Shown piece by piece: positions 45,411-53,747 of a DNA stretch of 64,000 bases; positions within the stretch are counted from its first letter, which is position 1; each line of letters opens with the position of its first letter. The position numbers were made by a program, and so were the translations under genes. The notes under the pieces are model-generated. The model was not told the origin of the DNA and did not search any database. It worked only from the letters and a program-made list of their open reading frames with translations. The stretch is taken from positions 2,946,001-3,010,000 of the forward strand of contig NZ_CP158190.1 of the NCBI RefSeq assembly GCF_040250305.1, written 5' to 3'. The DNA comes from Peribacillus frigoritolerans. Its GTDB lineage: Bacteria; Bacillota; Bacilli; Bacillales; DSM-1321.

Positions 45411-45445
45411 AGGAATTCTTACATCCGGTTCTAGCAAGAATTCCT
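45411..45445. repeat. Perfect inverted repeat spanning the kdgR stop codon
   Basis: AGGAATTCTT (45411-45420) and AAGAATTCCT (45436-45445), with the kdgR stop at 45431-45433 inside the loop. No immediate T-tract; possibly an mRNA end structure. Confidence 0.45.
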
Positions 45446-46432
45446 TGAAAGCAAAGTCGGTTTCAAGCGATGGACGCTTGTATCCTCTTTTCCTGTTTTA
45501 TTGATTTGACTAAGCAGTAACTCTGCTGCCAAGTTGGCCATTTCAATGGCTGGCTGATTAACCGTTGTGATGGTCGGTGTATAGAAACTGGCATACGGAA
45601 CATCATCGATTCCTATGACTGCTATGTCATCAGGTATATTGATTTCGTGCTGTTTCATATAACGCAATACTTCATTAAGTACGATATCATTACCTGCCAA
45701 TATGGCTTGAGGCGGCTTTTCCAATTCGAAAAATTCTGAAAGTGCAACCGGAATTTCATCTGCATTCACAGTTTTAATGTATTCTGAATTGAATGGTATC
45801 CCATGTGACTCGAGTGAATCCTTGTAACCTTGGATCCGTTCGATTCGAGGACTGATATCGCGTATTATTGAAGTGGTTATGATTGCAATGTTTTCAAAAC
45901 CCTTTTCAATAAACCGATCGACCGCTAACTTGGAAGCAAGGTGATTATCGAGCATGACTGTAGCAATATTCAATTCTTCGATCGTCCTATCCATGAAAAC
46001 AATCGGGAATTGATCACTCTTCATACGTTGATATAAATCAAGATTGTCCCCTGTGGGGAAAATGATGATCCCATCCACTTGTTTAGCCCTTAGCATTTCA
46101 ATATAATTCTTTTCCTTTTCAGGATTGTCATCTGCATTGCATACGATAATGTGGAACCCTTGTTCATAAAAGTAGTTTTCTATAGCTCTAATAACTTGCG
46201 TTGAAAACGTGTGAAGGATATTGGCAACCACTACCCCAACGGTAAAAGTGGATTTTTGCTTTAAACTGCGCGCTATTATATTAGGCTGATAGTTTAACTC
46301 TTCTATTGTTTCTTCAATTTTTTTCCTTGTTTTTTCACTCATATATTCATAGCGTTTGTTCAGGTATTGGGAAACTGTACTTTTTGATACTTTCGCGTGA
46401 TTGGCGACATCAGTAATTGTAATGGTTTTCAT
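45431..46432 (-). CDS. kdgR: LacI-family repressor of hexuronate/KDG genes (KdgR)
   Basis: 333 aa. LacI HTH at residues 2-50 (TITDVANHAKVSKSTVSQYLNKRYEYMSEKTRKKI, hinge NYQPNIIARSLKQK), then a periplasmic-binding-protein-like effector domain (GVVVANILHTF, DGIIIFPTGDN, AVIGIDDVPYASFYTPTITTV). Likely senses KDG or a related acid and represses this locus. ATG 46432 has AGGA nine nt upstream and gives the usual LacI N-terminus; ATG 46441 has no spacing. It is 186 nt after uxuB and reads with the kdgK operon, so autoregulation through the operators at 52.26 kb is expected. Confidence 0.8.
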   Translation of the reverse strand: MKTITITDVANHAKVSKSTVSQYLNKRYEYMSEKTRKKIEETIEELNYQPNIIARSLKQKSTFTVGVVVANILHTFSTQVIRAIENYFYEQGFHIIVCNADDNPEKEKNYIEMLRAKQVDGIIIFPTGDNLDLYQRMKSDQFPIVFMDRTIEELNIATVMLDNHLASKLAVDRFIEKGFENIAIITTSIIRDISPRIERIQGYKDSLESHGIPFNSEYIKTVNADEIPVALSEFFELEKPPQAILAGNDIVLNEVLRYMKQHEINIPDDIAVIGIDDVPYASFYTPTITTVNQPAIEMANLAAELLLSQINKTGKEDTSVHRLKPTLLSRNSC

Positions 46433-46618
46433 TTCATTCATTCCTGTCGTGTGATTTCAATTCTCTGCCTAATACCAAAATGGCTTATATATAAGGAATA
46501 TTCTATTATAATAAGGAAAGCTTTACAATCACCTTCTGATGCAGAAAAAAGACAATTTCCCAACCCGTGGAACTAATTTAATCACGTTAACTTGTTCGCC
46601 TTTTTATTGGACCTGGCT

Positions 46619-47455
46619 TCAGACGCCCGAGTATGCCATGAAGCCCCCATCGACCGGTACCGTAATTCCTGTGACAAAGCCCGAATAGGATTCATCAACG
46701 AGCCAAAGCAAGGTACCAAGTAAATCTTCCGGCTGCCCGAAACGCTTCATGGGTGTTGAAGTAATGATTTTATCAGACCTTGCCGTCAGGCTGCCATCTT
46801 CATTAAGTAAAAGATCCCGATTTTGCTTCGTCAAAAAGAATCCTGGAGCAATGGCATTCACCCGTAAACCTTCTTCGGCAAAATGAACAGCCATCCACAT
46901 GGTAAAATTATTTATCGAAGCTTTGGCAGCACTATATGCTGGTACTTTAGTCATTGGAGCGTAGGCGCTCATGGAAGATACATTTACGATAACTGGTGCT
47001 TCCACTTGCAATAATTCTTTTCCAAAAACCTGACTTGCCAAAAATGTACCGGTGAAATTACTGGCAAAAACTTGGGAGAAACCATCTTCATCCAGATCAA
47101 AAAATGATTTTCCTTCTGCTTCTTCCCCATATTTCTCTGGAGCTGTAATGGCATCAGGATGATTGCCTCCCGCTCCATTTATCAATAGATCCACTCTTCC
47201 GAACGTTTCTATTATTCTCCCTCTTGCATCCTCCAATGAGGTTCTATTCAAAACATCTGCCGCGATTGATATCGCAGTCCCCCCTGCTTGTTCAATCAGG
47301 CCGACCACTTCTTGCCCTTTTTCTGCCGTTCTGTTCAATATAGCTATCTTGACACCATGACGTGCCAATTCCACAGCCATTTTGGAACATAAAACACCGC
47401 TGCCTCCAGTGATCACTGCCACCCTGTTCGTTAAGTTTTCATGGATGGGAATCAT
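46619..47455 (-). CDS. uxuB: D-mannonate oxidoreductase / fructuronate reductase, SDR type
   Basis: 278-aa short-chain dehydrogenase. Cofactor motif ITGGSGVLCSKMA, INGAGGNHPDA, catalytic Ser in VNVSSMSAYAP, YxxxK in PAYSAAKAS. Same length and style as B. subtilis YjmF, the SDR-type UxuB, and unrelated to the long MDH-family UxuB of E. coli. Interconverts D-fructuronate and D-mannonate. Start overlaps the uxuA stop by 4 nt (ATGA), showing translational coupling. Confidence 0.88.
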   Translation of the reverse strand: MIPIHENLTNRVAVITGGSGVLCSKMAVELARHGVKIAILNRTAEKGQEVVGLIEQAGGTAISIAADVLNRTSLEDARGRIIETFGRVDLLINGAGGNHPDAITAPEKYGEEAEGKSFFDLDEDGFSQVFASNFTGTFLASQVFGKELLQVEAPVIVNVSSMSAYAPMTKVPAYSAAKASINNFTMWMAVHFAEEGLRVNAIAPGFFLTKQNRDLLLNEDGSLTARSDKIITSTPMKRFGQPEDLLGTLLWLVDESYSGFVTGITVPVDGGFMAYSGV

Positions 47456-48528
47456 GATTCCCCACCTGATTTACCAGCTTCATATGCATCCCATAATCCG
47501 AGCAAATACATGATTCCCAATGCTCGGTCATATAAACCGTAACCTGGGCGGCACTCTTCACCCCATATATGGCGGCCATGATCCGGTCTGACATAACCAG
47601 TATAATTTTGCTTATTCAATTCTTCCACGACGCCCTGTATATTGATGGATCCATCCTGGGTATGATGGGATGTTTCCACAAAGTCACCATTTTCATAAAT
47701 CTTCACATTTCTTATATGGGAGAAAGGCGAACGGTTTGCATACTTTTTAGCCACTTGGACCATATCATTTTCAGGGTTTGCCCCCATCGAGCCTGTACAC
47801 ATGGTGAACGCATTCGACGGTGAATCCGAAATCGAGATCAGTTTTTCATAGCTTGACTCTCCGGTGATGATTCTTGGCAAGCCAAAAATGGACCATGGCG
47901 GATCATCCGGGTGTATTGCCATTTTTATACCGCAAGCCTCGGCAACAGGTAATATTTCCTTTAGGAATATTTCAAGATTCGCCCACAGCTGCTCTTCGTC
48001 CACAGTTTTGTATGCTTCGAATAATTCAGAGATTTGATCCATCTTTTCTGGTTCCCAACCTGGTAAAGTTAAATCTGAGGCTTCCGTTACCGTACGAATT
48101 AAATCTTGTGGATCTAACGTATCAACTTTCGCCTTTTCATAAAACAGGGCAGTTGAACCATCTTCCAAAGGATGGAACATTTCAGTCCGAGTCCAATCAA
48201 AGATCGGCATGAAGTTATAACAAATGACCTTCACTCCTGCTTCCGAAAGATTCCGGATCGTCTCTTTGTATTTCTCTATATATATCATGCGATCTTCGTT
48301 ACCCAATTTAATCGATTCATGGACATTTACACTTTCTACGACATCCGTGTGAAAACCAAATGATTGGATATACTCGATTTCTTTTTTAATTTCTTCCTTT
48401 TCCCATACCTCACCAACAGGTTTTTGGTGTAGTGCCCAGACAATCCCTTTCACTCCGGGAATCTGTTTAATGTGCTCCAATGTAACAGTATCATTGTCTT
48501 TCCCGTACCATCTAAATGTAATGTTCAT
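47452..48528 (-). CDS. uxuA: Mannonate dehydratase UxuA
   Basis: 358-aa TIM-barrel enzyme dehydrating D-mannonate to 2-keto-3-deoxygluconate. Opening MNITFRWYGKDNDTVTLEHI, MAIHPDDPPWSIFGLPRI, TMCTGSMGANPENDM and VRPDHGRHIWGEECRPGYGLYDRALG carry the metal-binding His/Asp/Cys residues. Two ATG codons are adjacent; 48528 has better spacing from TGGAGGTGC than 48531. Sits between kdgA and uxuB. Confidence 0.92.
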   Translation of the reverse strand: MNITFRWYGKDNDTVTLEHIKQIPGVKGIVWALHQKPVGEVWEKEEIKKEIEYIQSFGFHTDVVESVNVHESIKLGNEDRMIYIEKYKETIRNLSEAGVKVICYNFMPIFDWTRTEMFHPLEDGSTALFYEKAKVDTLDPQDLIRTVTEASDLTLPGWEPEKMDQISELFEAYKTVDEEQLWANLEIFLKEILPVAEACGIKMAIHPDDPPWSIFGLPRIITGESSYEKLISISDSPSNAFTMCTGSMGANPENDMVQVAKKYANRSPFSHIRNVKIYENGDFVETSHHTQDGSINIQGVVEELNKQNYTGYVRPDHGRHIWGEECRPGYGLYDRALGIMYLLGLWDAYEAGKSGGES

Positions 48529-48540
48529 CATGCACCTCCA

Positions 48541-49161
48541 TCATTCCGCAATTTTCTGCATGTATTTTTTGCTTAACTCCACTGCGGCCTCATAGCCGCC
48601 ATTCTGATAGGCTTTGTTCAAGTCACTGCCGATACCGATTGCTACCGCGCCTGCATTAAGCCAGTCCTTCATGTTATCTAAATTAATTCCGCCGGTTGGC
48701 ATGATCCTTACATTGGGCAGTGGACCATTAACCGACTTGATGAAAGAAGGTTCGAAATGGTTTGCCGGAAATAACTTTAAAACATCACAACCTGCTTCCA
48801 ATGATGTAGCCATTTCTCTAATTGTCATGCAACCAGGCATATAGGGAACGCCGTATCGATTACAAAGTTCGGCTACGGCATTGACAAAATAGGGACTGAC
48901 GATAAAATTGGCGCCAGCTAAAATCGCATGTCGTGCCGTTTCAGAATCAAGTACGGAGCCTGCCCCTAAGAGTGCTTCCGTATTTTGCAGTTCTTTGAAA
49001 GCTTCTTCAATTCCCGGTGTTGTATAAGTCAATTCGATTGCCCGAACACCGCCTTCCACAGCAGCTTTAGAAAGCTGTGCCGCCTCCTTTGCATCCTGTC
49101 CCCGGATAACAGCTACAACTTTCGTTTCCGTTATTCGATGTATGATTGAGTGTTTATCCAT
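48541..49161 (-). CDS. kdgA: KDPG aldolase
   Basis: 206-aa class I aldolase of the KDPG/KHG family. VVAVIRGQ at the N-terminus with the Glu in RAIELTYTTPGIEEAF, GAGSVLDSETA, and the Schiff-base lysine in DVLKLFPANHF (about residue 130). Splits 2-keto-3-deoxy-6-phosphogluconate to pyruvate and glyceraldehyde-3-phosphate. A long in-frame upstream stretch is excluded because AAGGGGG stands before ATG 49161. Shares the operon with kdgK, which supplies its substrate. Confidence 0.9.
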   Translation of the reverse strand: MDKHSIIHRITETKVVAVIRGQDAKEAAQLSKAAVEGGVRAIELTYTTPGIEEAFKELQNTEALLGAGSVLDSETARHAILAGANFIVSPYFVNAVAELCNRYGVPYMPGCMTIREMATSLEAGCDVLKLFPANHFEPSFIKSVNGPLPNVRIMPTGGINLDNMKDWLNAGAVAIGIGSDLNKAYQNGGYEAAVELSKKYMQKIAE

Positions 49162-49174
49162 GATCCCTACCCCC

Positions 49175-50194
49175 TTAATTAAAAACGATGATCGCTTTTC
49201 GAACTTGTTCGGGATGATTTTCAACAAAATTAAATGCTTCCTGGATATCATCGAGCGAAAATGTATGGGTGACTAAACCTTCATGTCTGAGTTTGCCTTC
49301 ATTCAAAAGTTTAACCACTTTTGGAAACTGGTTCGTTTGCAATCTAGATCCTTTCACTGATACTTCCTTTTTAGTGATCGGCAGCTGGGAAACCGCTGAA
49401 GGACGTTCATCAAAACCGAGTACGACAATCCGCCCCGCCGTTGACACGACATCGAAGGACAATTCAAATGTCATCGGCAAGCATACTGCATCAATGACGA
49501 CGTTGGCACCTTCTCCATTCGTCCATTCTTTCACTCGTTTTTGAACATCTTCCTTTCCCGCATGGACAGTGATATCAGCGCCGCTTTCTTTAGCGAATTC
49601 CAAACGTTCATCACTTAAATCCGTTATCATCACTGAGGCCCCTTGAAGCTTTGCCATCTTTAATATGCAAATTCCAATAGGCCCAGCTCCCTGGATAAGC
49701 ACGGTTTCCCCTTCCTCCACTTCGCCTCTCCAAACGGCCTGTGCGCCAATTGTGTATGGCTCAGCCAAAACTATTTCTTCCCAGGCTAAAGCGGAATCCA
49801 CAACATGTAATTGTTTCTCGGGAAGGACGAACCATTCCCTCAACCCACCATCTTCATGCACACCAAAAACGGAAAGTTTTTCACAAACATTTTGGCGACC
49901 TTTGCGGCAGGCGTAACACTCCCCGCAATAACTGATGGGCTCAATAACAACGTGATCACCAACTTTTATGCCCGAAACGCCTAGACCTATCTCCACAACT
50001 TCTCCCGCTACTTCATGCCCAACGACCCGAGGCAAAGTTGCAAGGGGATTGGTACCATGGTAAATATGCATATCCGATCCGCAAATCCCGACGCTTTTTA
50101 CTTTTACAAGGACATCCGTCGAGTTCGAAATCTGGGGTTTTTCCACTTCTTGAATGATAAGTTCATGAGCTTTACGTACTTGAACCGCTTTCAT
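49175..50194 (-). CDS. yjmD: Zinc-type alcohol dehydrogenase YjmD, probable aldonate 5-dehydrogenase
   Basis: 339-aa MDR. Catalytic zinc motif [10 protein letters not shown] (Cys about 38) and [12 protein letters not shown]; structural cysteines [17 protein letters not shown]; cofactor segment [15 protein letters not shown]. Same length and neighbourhood as B. subtilis yjmD. RspB-like members oxidise L-gulonate to D-fructuronate, the substrate of UxuB; that activity is inferred here. Overlaps yjmC by 4 nt and precedes kdgA by 13 nt. Confidence 0.8.
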   Translation of the reverse strand: MKAVQVRKAHELIIQEVEKPQISNSTDVLVKVKSVGICGSDMHIYHGTNPLATLPRVVGHEVAGEVVEIGLGVSGIKVGDHVVIEPISYCGECYACRKGRQNVCEKLSVFGVHEDGGLREWFVLPEKQLHVVDSALAWEEIVLAEPYTIGAQAVWRGEVEEGETVLIQGAGPIGICILKMAKLQGASVMITDLSDERLEFAKESGADITVHAGKEDVQKRVKEWTNGEGANVVIDAVCLPMTFELSFDVVSTAGRIVVLGFDERPSAVSQLPITKKEVSVKGSRLQTNQFPKVVKLLNEGKLRHEGLVTHTFSLDDIQEAFNFVENHPEQVRKAIIVFN

Positions 50195-51213
50195 TTCCCC
50201 ACCTGCTTTGTAAGAAATTCGTAAACACTTGATGCTATCGTAATACCTTGTTTCAGGTTTTTTTCTTCATTGATTTGTTCAATCTCACCCGGTACATAAA
50301 CGCGATCGAACCCTGAAGCAGGTTCAACCTGTTGCAGCTCTTCGATCATTCGATCCATTTGCTCTAGAAATATATCAGTATCAGTAAAGAACGAAGGATT
50401 AATTACGCAAAAATAATGTCCCAGCTTCCGTTTCTTATCAAGATCGTCATACATTTTCCCAATGTGCGGGCCAAATGCAGCACCGGCCAATAATCCAGAA
50501 AACACATCTACAATTACGGATAGACCATAGCCTTTCGGGCCTCCGAAAGTGGAAAGGGAAACGACTTTATTCGGGTCTGTGACCGTAGCTCCATTTTCAT
50601 CCACTCCCCATCCTTCAGGGATTTCCTTTCCCTCTTCGCGTGCCTGGAGGATTTTCCCCAGTGCAACATTGGATGTTGCCATATCAAGAATAAAGGGTTT
50701 CTTCGTTTTGGCAGGAACTCCGTAAGCGATTGGGTTGGTACCAAGAAATGATGTTTTTCCTCCGAACGGGACCACGATTTTATCAGTATGTGACATCGCG
50801 ATGCCAATCAACTTTGCATCGGCAGCTTTTTGGACGAAATAGCTTAGTGCTCCGCAATGGCTGCTATTAAAAACAGTCACCATGCCCACGCCATTATCTC
50901 TGGCCATTTCGATTGCATGGTCCATGGCCACGTCGCTGATCACATGCCCAAAACCATCATCTCCATCAACCACACCGGTAACGGGCCCTGTCTTTTGAAA
51001 GGAAATCTGTGCATCGGGATTTATGCCTCCTGCCTGTAAACGGTTCACATAATGCTCTGTTCGCAAAACACCATGAGAATTGACATTTCTGAGATCGGCA
51101 TGAACCAATACTTCCGCGATTTTCCCGGCATTTTCTTCATTTAAACCCACGTTTGTCAGCTGTTGTATGACTAATCTTTTTGCTTCCTCGGCTTGAATCG
51201 TAACTGTTGCCAT
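50191..51213 (-). CDS. yjmC: Malate/L-lactate dehydrogenase-family oxidoreductase YjmC
   Basis: 340 aa, Ldh_2 (YlbC/DlgD) family with its non-Rossmann NAD fold. [17 protein letters not shown] at the N-terminus, [28 protein letters not shown], and [23 protein letters not shown]. Family substrates include malate, lactate, ureidoglycolate and 2,3-diketogulonate. It matches B. subtilis YjmC by position; its job in hexonate breakdown is not known. ATG after GGGAAGGAA. Second gene of the kdgK operon. Confidence 0.82.
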   Translation of the reverse strand: MATVTIQAEEAKRLVIQQLTNVGLNEENAGKIAEVLVHADLRNVNSHGVLRTEHYVNRLQAGGINPDAQISFQKTGPVTGVVDGDDGFGHVISDVAMDHAIEMARDNGVGMVTVFNSSHCGALSYFVQKAADAKLIGIAMSHTDKIVVPFGGKTSFLGTNPIAYGVPAKTKKPFILDMATSNVALGKILQAREEGKEIPEGWGVDENGATVTDPNKVVSLSTFGGPKGYGLSVIVDVFSGLLAGAAFGPHIGKMYDDLDKKRKLGHYFCVINPSFFTDTDIFLEQMDRMIEELQQVEPASGFDRVYVPGEIEQINEEKNLKQGITIASSVYEFLTKQVGK

Positions 51214-51235
51214 TTCCTTCCCTCATTTCTTTCAG

Positions 51236-52192
51236 TCATCTTTCTATAACGGCCTCTTTCTGTATGAATGGCATTACTTCATCCAAATATGGTAATCCTT
51301 CATTGTCCCCTGCAACAGTTGTGACAAGAGCTCCTACACCATTTGCGAATGTCATTCTTTCTTCAATGGATAAGCCATGAAGATATCCGTAAATATAACC
51401 GGCATCATAACCATCTCCCGCACCAACAGTATCTACAGGTTTAACAGGGAAGGCTTCTTTTTCATGCCATTCATTTTTGGTATGAAGTTTTGAACCATGT
51501 TTCCCGTCCTTGATGACAAGCTGATCAATGTCATTCACCTTTGCGAATTTTGCCAAAGATTCTTTAGAGTCAGTTCCGATGATCAATCTTATTTCATCCA
51601 AACCTGTAAGCAAAATATCAACATATGGAAAAATATCACAATATACTGATCTTGCTTCCTCGATGGACCATAGCTTTAAGCGGATATTCGGATCAAAAGA
51701 AACAGGTATATTTTTTTGTTTCGCAATGTCCATTACCCTCTTGGCAATATCCACATTTTTGGGATCTATAGCCAAAAATACTCCAGTAAGGTGGACTATA
51801 TCAATCTCTTCAAACATCTTTTCAGTTATATCTTCCGGTTTTAAAGTTAAAATGGGTGATTGATAGCGGTAATAAAATGTCTTTCCGGAACCATCCTCCC
51901 GGATTTCTTTAAAGTTAAGGGATGTTGGATATCCATCTACATAGGCAACATCACTCATGTCCACGCCTTCCCCACGAGCGAAATTATAGATAACTCTGCC
52001 GAACTCGTCCTTGCCTAAACGGCTTATCCATTTTGCCCGCATGCCTAGCCTTGCACAGCCAATTGCAAAATTCAGTTCAGCGCCTCCTACTTTTCGCTCA
52101 AAACGGGTTACGAATCTTAAAGGTCCTGTTTCTTCCGGATTTAGCGTAATCATGGCGTCGCCCAGCGTTAAAACACCATATTTTGATGACAA
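51236..52192 (-). CDS. kdgK: 2-keto-3-deoxygluconate kinase
   Basis: 318-aa PfkB-family kinase. VGGAELNFAIGCARLG near the N-terminus (sugar site), SFDPNIRLKLW, and the ATP/anion-hole motif PVDTVGAGDGYDAGYIYGYL with catalytic Asp (about residue 256). Phosphorylates KDG to KDPG, used by KdgA. Starts with TTG seven nt after GGAGG. First gene of kdgK-yjmC-yjmD-kdgA-uxuA-uxuB-kdgR; promoter overlaps two LacI-type operators. Confidence 0.88.
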   Translation of the reverse strand: MSSKYGVLTLGDAMITLNPEETGPLRFVTRFERKVGGAELNFAIGCARLGMRAKWISRLGKDEFGRVIYNFARGEGVDMSDVAYVDGYPTSLNFKEIREDGSGKTFYYRYQSPILTLKPEDITEKMFEEIDIVHLTGVFLAIDPKNVDIAKRVMDIAKQKNIPVSFDPNIRLKLWSIEEARSVYCDIFPYVDILLTGLDEIRLIIGTDSKESLAKFAKVNDIDQLVIKDGKHGSKLHTKNEWHEKEAFPVKPVDTVGAGDGYDAGYIYGYLHGLSIEERMTFANGVGALVTTVAGDNEGLPYLDEVMPFIQKEAVIER

Positions 52193-52242
52193 TACAGTAC
52201 CTCCTTCTTTCGAACAATCACAAATAAAAAGAAAAACATTTG

Positions 52243-52293
52243 ATCATATCACTTTTTGCTAAATCGATTTAGTTAATTACTAAACCGGTTTGG
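52243..52293 (-). promoter_or_regulatory. kdgK operon promoter with two KdgR-type operators
   Basis: CTAAATCGATTTAG (52259-52272, perfect palindrome) and CTAAACCGGTTTGG (52280-52293) with centres 21 bp apart, i.e. same helix face. A minus-strand -10 TATGAT (52243-52248) lies 10 nt below the first site, so repressor binding would cover the -35 region. Confidence 0.72.
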
Positions 52294-52412
52294 TAAATCA
52301 TAAGGAAATTGTAAATGAAAACCCTACCAAAAACAATAGAAAAGTTTGATAATTTGTAATTTTATTTTTATTTGCTATTTTTATATTATATTCCAGCTAA
52401 ATTTACAATATT

Positions 52413-52452
52413 AAGGGAAATCAGAAGGAATTATTTCTTCCCTCTTTTTTTT
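52413..52452 (+). terminator. Terminator-like hairpin in the leader of the EamA gene
   Basis: AGGGAA ... TTCCCT arms with inner GAAGGA/TTTCTTC pairing, followed by CTTTTTTTT on the plus strand. No plus-strand gene lies upstream; it may be a leader attenuator or end of a small RNA. Confidence 0.4.
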
Positions 52453-52574
52453 ATGATTAATAGTTTCTCATTTTTCATCCAAGGGCTTTTCAATCAAATT
52501 TTACTCTTTGCTATTAATTTGGAGAAAGTTGTATAATATATCAATTGTTAAATAAGTTTGAAAGGTTGTTTGGA

Positions 52575-53492
52575 ATGAGTTTTTTGAAAATATACATCTT
52601 ACTTACCGGAATAATGATAACTTGGGGGTTAAATGTCTCAGTTATTAAAATTTTAGTTGCGCATACGCAGCCCGTAACAATCACTTCATTGAGAATTTTC
52701 ACTGCTTCTCTTGTCGTCATCCTTATCCTTTTCTTCTTTGGATTAATACGTCTTCCTAAAAAAAGTGAACTTTTTTACGTTTTTGGAGGAGCACTTTTGA
52801 GTGTCGTTTTTCATCATTATTTTTTAGCTGAGGGATTGACGAAGACTTCCGCTTCGAATGCTGGACTGATTTTGGGCATGGGGCCAATATTGACTGTCAT
52901 CTTGACCATGATATTCTTTCGTAAAAAGCCCACTTTAATCCGGCTTCTTGGCTTTATATGCGGTGCTCTGGGCGTGAGTTTTACCGTTATGGCAGGAAGT
53001 GGAGGACTTCATTCTATTAATCTGGGAGATGTGGATATTTTACTTTCCATTCTTTCACAGGCATTGAGTTTCATACTCATTAATAAAGCCTCAAAAACCA
53101 TGGATCCACGATTACTAACCGGCTACATGATGCTGATCGGGTCATTTATTCTTTTTGCCATCAGCTTATGGAAGGAACCAGAGGGCTTATCTTCATTGGC
53201 AACGGCACCGCCATCCATCTGGGGGGCTTTCTTGTTCTCAGCGATTTTTGCCACTGCCCTCGGGCACATGAGCTATAATTATGCCATTGGTAAGGTAGGC
53301 GCAGCCGAATCATCGATATTTCTTAACTTTAACACCTTATTCTCTTTGTTAGGTGCAGCATTTTTCCTTAATGAAGCCATTGTTCCTGCACATTTCATTG
53401 GACTTATCTTCATTGTTTCAGGAGTATTGCTTGGCTCCGGTGCAATAGAAATATGGATTCTTCAACGGAAAAATAAACGCATATCTTCATAA
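52575..53492 (+). CDS. EamA-family DMT transporter
   Basis: 305 aa with ten predicted TMs in two EamA repeats (MITWGLNVSVIKILVAHTQPVTITSLR; second repeat from about residue 150 with GDVDILLSILSQALSFILINKAS and GHMSYNYAIGKVGAAESSIF). Drug/metabolite exporters of this type move amino acids, purines or metabolites; substrate unknown. AAAGG lies 9 nt before ATG 52575, which gives a normal N-terminal TM; the TTG at 52545 lacks a site. Divergent from kdgK. Confidence 0.8.
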   Translation: MSFLKIYILLTGIMITWGLNVSVIKILVAHTQPVTITSLRIFTASLVVILILFFFGLIRLPKKSELFYVFGGALLSVVFHHYFLAEGLTKTSASNAGLILGMGPILTVILTMIFFRKKPTLIRLLGFICGALGVSFTVMAGSGGLHSINLGDVDILLSILSQALSFILINKASKTMDPRLLTGYMMLIGSFILFAISLWKEPEGLSSLATAPPSIWGAFLFSAIFATALGHMSYNYAIGKVGAAESSIFLNFNTLFSLLGAAFFLNEAIVPAHFIGLIFIVSGVLLGSGAIEIWILQRKNKRISS

Positions 53493-53531
53493 CGGCTACA
53501 GCAAAACCTGACTTTCTTTAAAAAATAAAGG

Positions 53532-53587
53532 CCCTATGACACTACCATCTTTAAAAAATGGCTTAGCACTGTCATAGGGTCTTATTA
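53532..53587 (+). terminator. Probable terminator after the EamA gene
   Basis: CCCTATGACA / TGTCATAGGG 10-bp arms around a 28-nt loop with inner CCAT/ATGG pairing; followed by TCTTATTATT. Confidence 0.6.
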
Positions 53588-53677
53588 TTCCCCCCCTCTC
53601 CAATTCCTTCATACTCCTTTAGATTCTGCTTTAACATAAAAGTTTAAAAACTCCACCCGAAGCTTTTAAAGTCTCAT

Positions 53678-53703
53678 TAAATATATTCAATTATTACCGA
53701 TAT
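53678..53703 (+). promoter_or_regulatory. Sigma-D (motility) promoter of the chemoreceptor gene
   Basis: TAAA, 14 nt, ACCGATAT, against the SigD consensus TAAA-N15-GCCGATAT. About 45 nt upstream of the chemoreceptor ATG; matches the usual control of chemotaxis genes. Confidence 0.65.
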
Positions 53704-53747
53704 ATAAAACATGGTTAATATATAACACGGGGAAGGAATAAACAAAG

